Assembly (NCBI GenBank): GCA_047619485.1
Contig: JBLHKE010000258.1
Location: forward strand, 1-9,954
Length of the DNA: 9,954 bases
Reading direction: 5' to 3'
From: JBLHKE01 sp047619485
GTDB lineage: Bacteria > Verrucomicrobiota > Verrucomicrobiia > Verrucomicrobiales > DEV007
Position numbers and translations under genes: made by a program. Shown piece by piece: positions 7,145-9,954 of this stretch. Position 1 is the stretch's first letter; each line of letters begins with the position of its first letter. The notes under the pieces are model-generated. The model was not told the origin of the DNA and searched no databases. It saw only the letters and a list, made by a program, of their open reading frames with translations.

Positions 7145-7164
7145 AAAACTAGTATGCATAAAAC
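7141..7164. repeat. 9-bp direct repeat carrying both candidate RAYT start codons
   Basis: GCATAAAAC occurs at 7141-7149 and 7156-7164, a 15-base period. On the minus strand each copy reads GTTTTATGC, so the duplication supplies two in-frame ATGs five codons apart in identical context. Confidence 0.55.
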
Positions 7165-7203
7165 GTGGAAATATACAACTATTTTCTACTTAGGTGTCGT
7201 AGG

Positions 7204-7214
7204 TGTAGTCTACA
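7204..7214. promoter_or_regulatory. 11-bp palindrome at the putative RAYT transcription start
   Basis: TGTAG and CTACA flank a single T. On the minus strand the palindrome overlaps the last base of the TATAAT box and would cover the transcription start, a classic operator position. Next to it TAGGTGT occurs twice (7191-7197 and 7200-7206). Confidence 0.4.
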
Positions 7215-7241
7215 TTATAGTGTCACGCGATGACGGTGAAA
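7214..7241 (-). promoter_or_regulatory. Putative sigma-70-type promoter of the RAYT gene
   Basis: On the minus strand a consensus TATAAT (-10) occupies 7219-7214. Sixteen bases upstream lies TTTCAC (7241-7236), a poor -35 match. The first 60 bases from 7141 are only about 32 % GC, a sharp drop typical of a promoter and leader. The predicted leader to the ATG at 7159 is about 50 bases. Confidence 0.45.
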
Positions 7242-7557
7242 GATGCCATCCTAGGAGACGTTTTGGCAGTGGTTGGTTCGCTGGTGGTCTCTGGCTGAAC
7301 TCGCGTGTGATCTAACTGACCGTTCTGTAAGTCGCGCGAAACCATCTCGGCGGCGGCGTCGAACTTGTCCCCACGTGGTGTGCCGCGATCATTTGGATGC
7401 CGCGACATGGAACTCGTGTGCCTCGAGCATCATCCTGTCTTCATCGTATAGCCATGGTTCGGACTTGACGAGTGGGGTGGAGATCAAGAGGAGGATGACG
7501 GAGAGGAGCGGAAAACGGGAAGGCGTCGTGGTTGAAAATGGGATGGCTTCAGCTGGT

Positions 7558-7575
7558 GCTCAACTGATCTTGAGC
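7558..7575. promoter_or_regulatory. Inverted repeat just upstream of the DUF1592-type gene
   Basis: GCTCAA and TTGAGC pair as a 6-bp stem around CTGATC. It ends 17 bases before the ATG at 7593, so it could be an operator or a leader hairpin affecting translation. There is no T-run after it. Confidence 0.3.
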
Positions 7576-7592
7576 TAGCGTTTGTTCTGCCA

Positions 7593-9954
7593 ATGATGAA
7601 TTTCTCACGCCGATACTTCGCATTCTTTCTGAATTTTCTGCTTTTGCTAACAGCGTTGGGCGCGGCCGAGATCAATGTTTTTTTCAAGGAGCACTGTAAT
7701 AAGTGCCACGGCGCAGAGAAGCAGAAGGGTGACGTGCGGCTCGACACTCTGGGTGCGCCGACTGCCGTTGGCGAGGCGGGCGAGACTTGGTTGGCAGTTC
7801 TCGATGTCCTCGAGGCTGGCGAGATGCCACCCAAGAAAGAGCCGCGTCTGGAGGCGACAGTGGTCACTGCGCTGATCGGACGGCTTGGCGATTCTCTGGC
7901 GAAAACGATGGAGGGGCCGATTGGCCTGCGGCGCCTGAATCGCACCGAGTATGAACATACGCTGCACGACCTGCTCGGCATCGACCAGCCGCTCAAGGAC
8001 CTGCTCCCGGAGGACAGCAGCGTGCAGGGATTCGACAACGTCGCCGATGGATTAAGCATTTCCTCGGTGTTGATGGAGCGCTACCTCGAGTCGGCGGACA
8101 TCGCGTTCGAGAGCACCATCCGGCGCATCAGACCACTGCCGGCTGAGACGCGTCGTGCGGGTGTGTTGGAGGACAAAAACAACATCGATTCGGTGAAGAA
8201 AGAAAAGGGTGGGGTGATTGAACGGGAGGGCGCGTTGGTAAAGTTCACCCCCGGCTGGCCACCGGTGCGGATCGACGAGGCGCATCCGATCGAAGACGGT
8301 CGCTACCGGGTGCGGATCGCGGTTTGGCCACACGATCCTGGCGAGCGCACCCTCGCTGCAGCGATCTACGTGGGACCCTTGTTCGGCTCTGGCAAGCGCC
8401 GCTTCCAGGGCCTGTTCGACGTGACCGGAACCCCGGAAAAGCCGCGCATCATCGAGTTCGAGACTTTCATGCGCGAGGGCGAGACGGCGCACATCGTGCC
8501 GTGGGTTTTTCCTGAACACGTCACCTGGCGTGACAAACATGAGAAGCGTCCGGGCATCGGCGTGCTCTGGGCGGAGACGCACGGGCCACTCGATCAGGAG
8601 TTCCCCACTTCCTCACAGAAGCGATTGTTTGGTGAGGGCGAAACGATTTCTACCGTCGATGGCTGGTCACATTGGATGCGCCACCGCAAGGGCGTGAAGC
8701 TGCAGAATGTCGAGTCGTCGGCGCCGCATCAGGACGCCGAGCGCATCATCCGCGAGTTCTTGCCGCGCGCGTTCAGGCGGCCGGTGGCAGCGGAGGAGAT
8801 CGCGCCCTTCGTGGCGTTGACGCTCGATCGCTTGGAGCAAGGTCGCACTTTCGAGCAGTCGGTGCGAGCTGGGGTCTCGGCGGTTTTGTGCGCGCCGCAG
8901 TTCCTACTTTTGAACCGGGAGGAGACGGTGGACGAGTACACACTGGCTTCCCGGCTCTCGTATTTTTTGTGGTCGTCGATGCCAGACGCAGAGCTGATGA
9001 AACTCGCAGCCGCTGGCAAGCTGTCGGATCCGAAAGTGCGCCGGGCGCAGGTCGGGCGGATGCTCGGCGACCCGAAGATCGAGCGCTTTATCGATAGCTT
9101 CACTGGCCAGTGGCTCGGGCTGCGCGATATCGAGTTCACCAGCCCGGACAAGAAACTCTACCCTGAGTTCGATCCGATGTTACAGGAATCGATGCTGCGC
9201 GAGACACGTGGTTTTTTCCGCCACTTGATGGAGAAAAACTTGAGCGTGATGAACGTTGTCGACTCGGACTTTGCGGTGCTCAACGAGCGCCTCGCGCGCC
9301 ACTACGGGATCGGCGGCGTCCGCGGGCACGAGCGATCGCGCGTGGTGGAGTTACCGGAAGACAGCATCCGCGGTGGCGTCCTCGCGCAGGGGAGCGTGCT
9401 TAAAGTCAGTGCGAACGGCACGACGACCTCGCCGGTGTTGCGTGGTGTGTGGGTGTTAGACAACCTGTTTGGCAAACCGGCGCCACCGCCGCCGCCAGGG
9501 GTGCCGGCGGTCGAGCCCGATATCCGTGGCGCGGTGTCGATCCGTGACCAGCTGGCGAAACACAGTGCCGATGGGAATTGCGCCGGCTGTCACGCGCGCA
9601 TCGATCCGCCGGGCTTTGCGCTCGAGTGTTTTGATCCGATCGGTGGCGAGCGGGATTGGTATCGCTCGCTCGGGGAGGGGAAGCGCATCTCGAAGCGCGA
9701 GCCGTACACGATCGGTCCCGACGTCGACCCGAGTGGCGAGCTGCCAGATGGTGCCGCGTTTAGTGATTTCCGCGAGTTCCGGTCGATCCTGCTAGCACGC
9801 GACGAAGAGTTCGCGCGTGCGGTGGCCACGAAATTGCTCGTCTATGCTAGCGGCCGACCGATGACGGTAGCGGATCGGGCGTCGGTGACTGAGGTCGTGA
9901 CAGCTGCTAAAAAAGAGGGTCTGGGTCTGCGTGCGATGATCCACGCGGTGGTGG
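7593..9954 (+). CDS. Exported di-haem PSCyt1/DUF1592-family protein, C-terminus cut by window edge
   Basis: The frame is open for 787 codons and leaves the window without a stop. A signal peptide (about 1-25) is followed by a PSCyt1-type cytochrome domain with CNKCH (35-39) and a likely axial methionine in 'EMPP' (M78). Further domains follow in the family's usual order. DUF1587 has 'RRLNRTEYEHTLHDLLG' from about 113. A middle region (about 175-380), probably beta-rich, is next. DUF1595 has 'FLPRAFRRPV' (389-398), DUF1592 has 'YTLASRLSYFLWSSMPD' (449-465), and DUF1588 begins 'RGGVLAQGSVLKVS' (593) and includes a second haem site CAGCH (663-667). DUF1585 has 'FARAVATKLLVYASGR' (740-755). Known relatives are near this length, so few residues should be missing. 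It presumably acts outside the cytoplasm; the function of the family is not established. ATG occurs twice (7593 and 7596) without a Shine-Dalgarno site. A DUF1552 protein is usually encoded next. Confidence 0.93.
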   Translation, partial: MMNFSRRYFAFFLNFLLLLTALGAAEINVFFKEHCNKCHGAEKQKGDVRLDTLGAPTAVGEAGETWLAVLDVLEAGEMPPKKEPRLEATVVTALIGRLGDSLAKTMEGPIGLRRLNRTEYEHTLHDLLGIDQPLKDLLPEDSSVQGFDNVADGLSISSVLMERYLESADIAFESTIRRIRPLPAETRRAGVLEDKNNIDSVKKEKGGVIEREGALVKFTPGWPPVRIDEAHPIEDGRYRVRIAVWPHDPGERTLAAAIYVGPLFGSGKRRFQGLFDVTGTPEKPRIIEFETFMREGETAHIVPWVFPEHVTWRDKHEKRPGIGVLWAETHGPLDQEFPTSSQKRLFGEGETISTVDGWSHWMRHRKGVKLQNVESSAPHQDAERIIREFLPRAFRRPVAAEEIAPFVALTLDRLEQGRTFEQSVRAGVSAVLCAPQFLLLNREETVDEYTLASRLSYFLWSSMPDAELMKLAAAGKLSDPKVRRAQVGRMLGDPKIERFIDSFTGQWLGLRDIEFTSPDKKLYPEFDPMLQESMLRETRGFFRHLMEKNLSVMNVVDSDFAVLNERLARHYGIGGVRGHERSRVVELPEDSIRGGVLAQGSVLKVSANGTTTSPVLRGVWVLDNLFGKPAPPPPPGVPAVEPDIRGAVSIRDQLAKHSADGNCAGCHARIDPPGFALECFDPIGGERDWYRSLGEGKRISKREPYTIGPDVDPSGELPDGAAFSDFREFRSILLARDEEFARAVATKLLVYASGRPMTVADRASVTEVVTAAKKEGLGLRAMIHAVV

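Larger units (their letters stand above)
7160..7592. other. Divergent intergenic region with no convincing gene
   Basis: The left part (to about 7240) is AT-rich and holds the RAYT promoter. The remainder is GC-rich, with short symmetric elements: CCACGTGG (7371-7378) and a TGCCGCGA direct repeat (7381-7388 and 7398-7405). Short open frames exist on both strands but lack a start, a ribosome binding site or recognisable sequence. I found no clear promoter for the downstream DUF1592 gene and no tRNA-like structure. Confidence 0.5.

Noticed and set aside
7223..7408. 61-codon minus-strand frame with an ATG at 7408.
   Set aside because: No ribosome binding site and no recognisable sequence; it lies across the RAYT promoter region.
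7273..7578. 101-codon plus-strand frame before the DUF1592 gene.
   Set aside because: It has an arginine- and serine-rich low-complexity composition, no domain and no ribosome binding site at its start.
7484..8059. 191-codon minus-strand open frame over the start of the DUF1592 gene.
   Set aside because: It is serine/arginine-rich and opposite a clearly coding frame with haem and DUF1587 motifs; it is a shadow.

Overview
The window most likely comes from a bacterium of the PVC group, probably Verrucomicrobiota. Three things point there. One is an exported PSCyt1/DUF1592-type cytochrome-like protein, a family concentrated in Planctomycetota and Verrucomicrobiota. Another is an ECF sigma factor carrying a membrane helix and a long C-terminal repeat region. 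The third is its exported partner with the EWGTFT motif. The coding DNA is GC-rich (60-80 % in the stretches I counted), and Shine-Dalgarno sites are present in front of some genes and absent from others. The phylum call is an inference from protein families.

Layout. (1) Positions 152-4860 hold three minus-strand genes, transcribed right to left. The first is the ECF sigma factor fused to a transmembrane helix and an alpha-helical W-x-x-x-DP-x-AA-x-x-W repeat domain (2878-4860). After 24 bases comes an exported protein of unknown function with an EWGTFT domain (1159-2853). After a 119-base gap holding a REP-like hairpin comes a lower-GC multi-pass membrane protein (152-1039). (2) Divergent from the sigma gene is alanine dehydrogenase (5010-6128, plus strand). 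(3) Tail-to-tail with it, 11 bases away, is a RAYT/Y1-type HUH transposase (6140-7144, minus strand), with an AT-rich upstream region containing a consensus -10 box that abuts an 11-bp palindrome. (4) After a gap of about 430 bases without a convincing gene, a large exported di-haem DUF1587/1595/1592/1588/1585 protein starts at 7593 and runs off the right edge.

How the parts may work together. The sigma factor and the EWGTFT protein look like one transcription unit: a membrane-tethered regulator with a possible extracytoplasmic sensing domain, and an exported product of unknown role. This is the best candidate for an undescribed system here. The RAYT and the hairpin at 1108-1129 may be a REP/RAYT pair, although they are 5 kb apart. 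Alanine dehydrogenase is an ordinary metabolic gene. The DUF1592-type gene is normally followed by a DUF1552 gene, which would lie just beyond the window.
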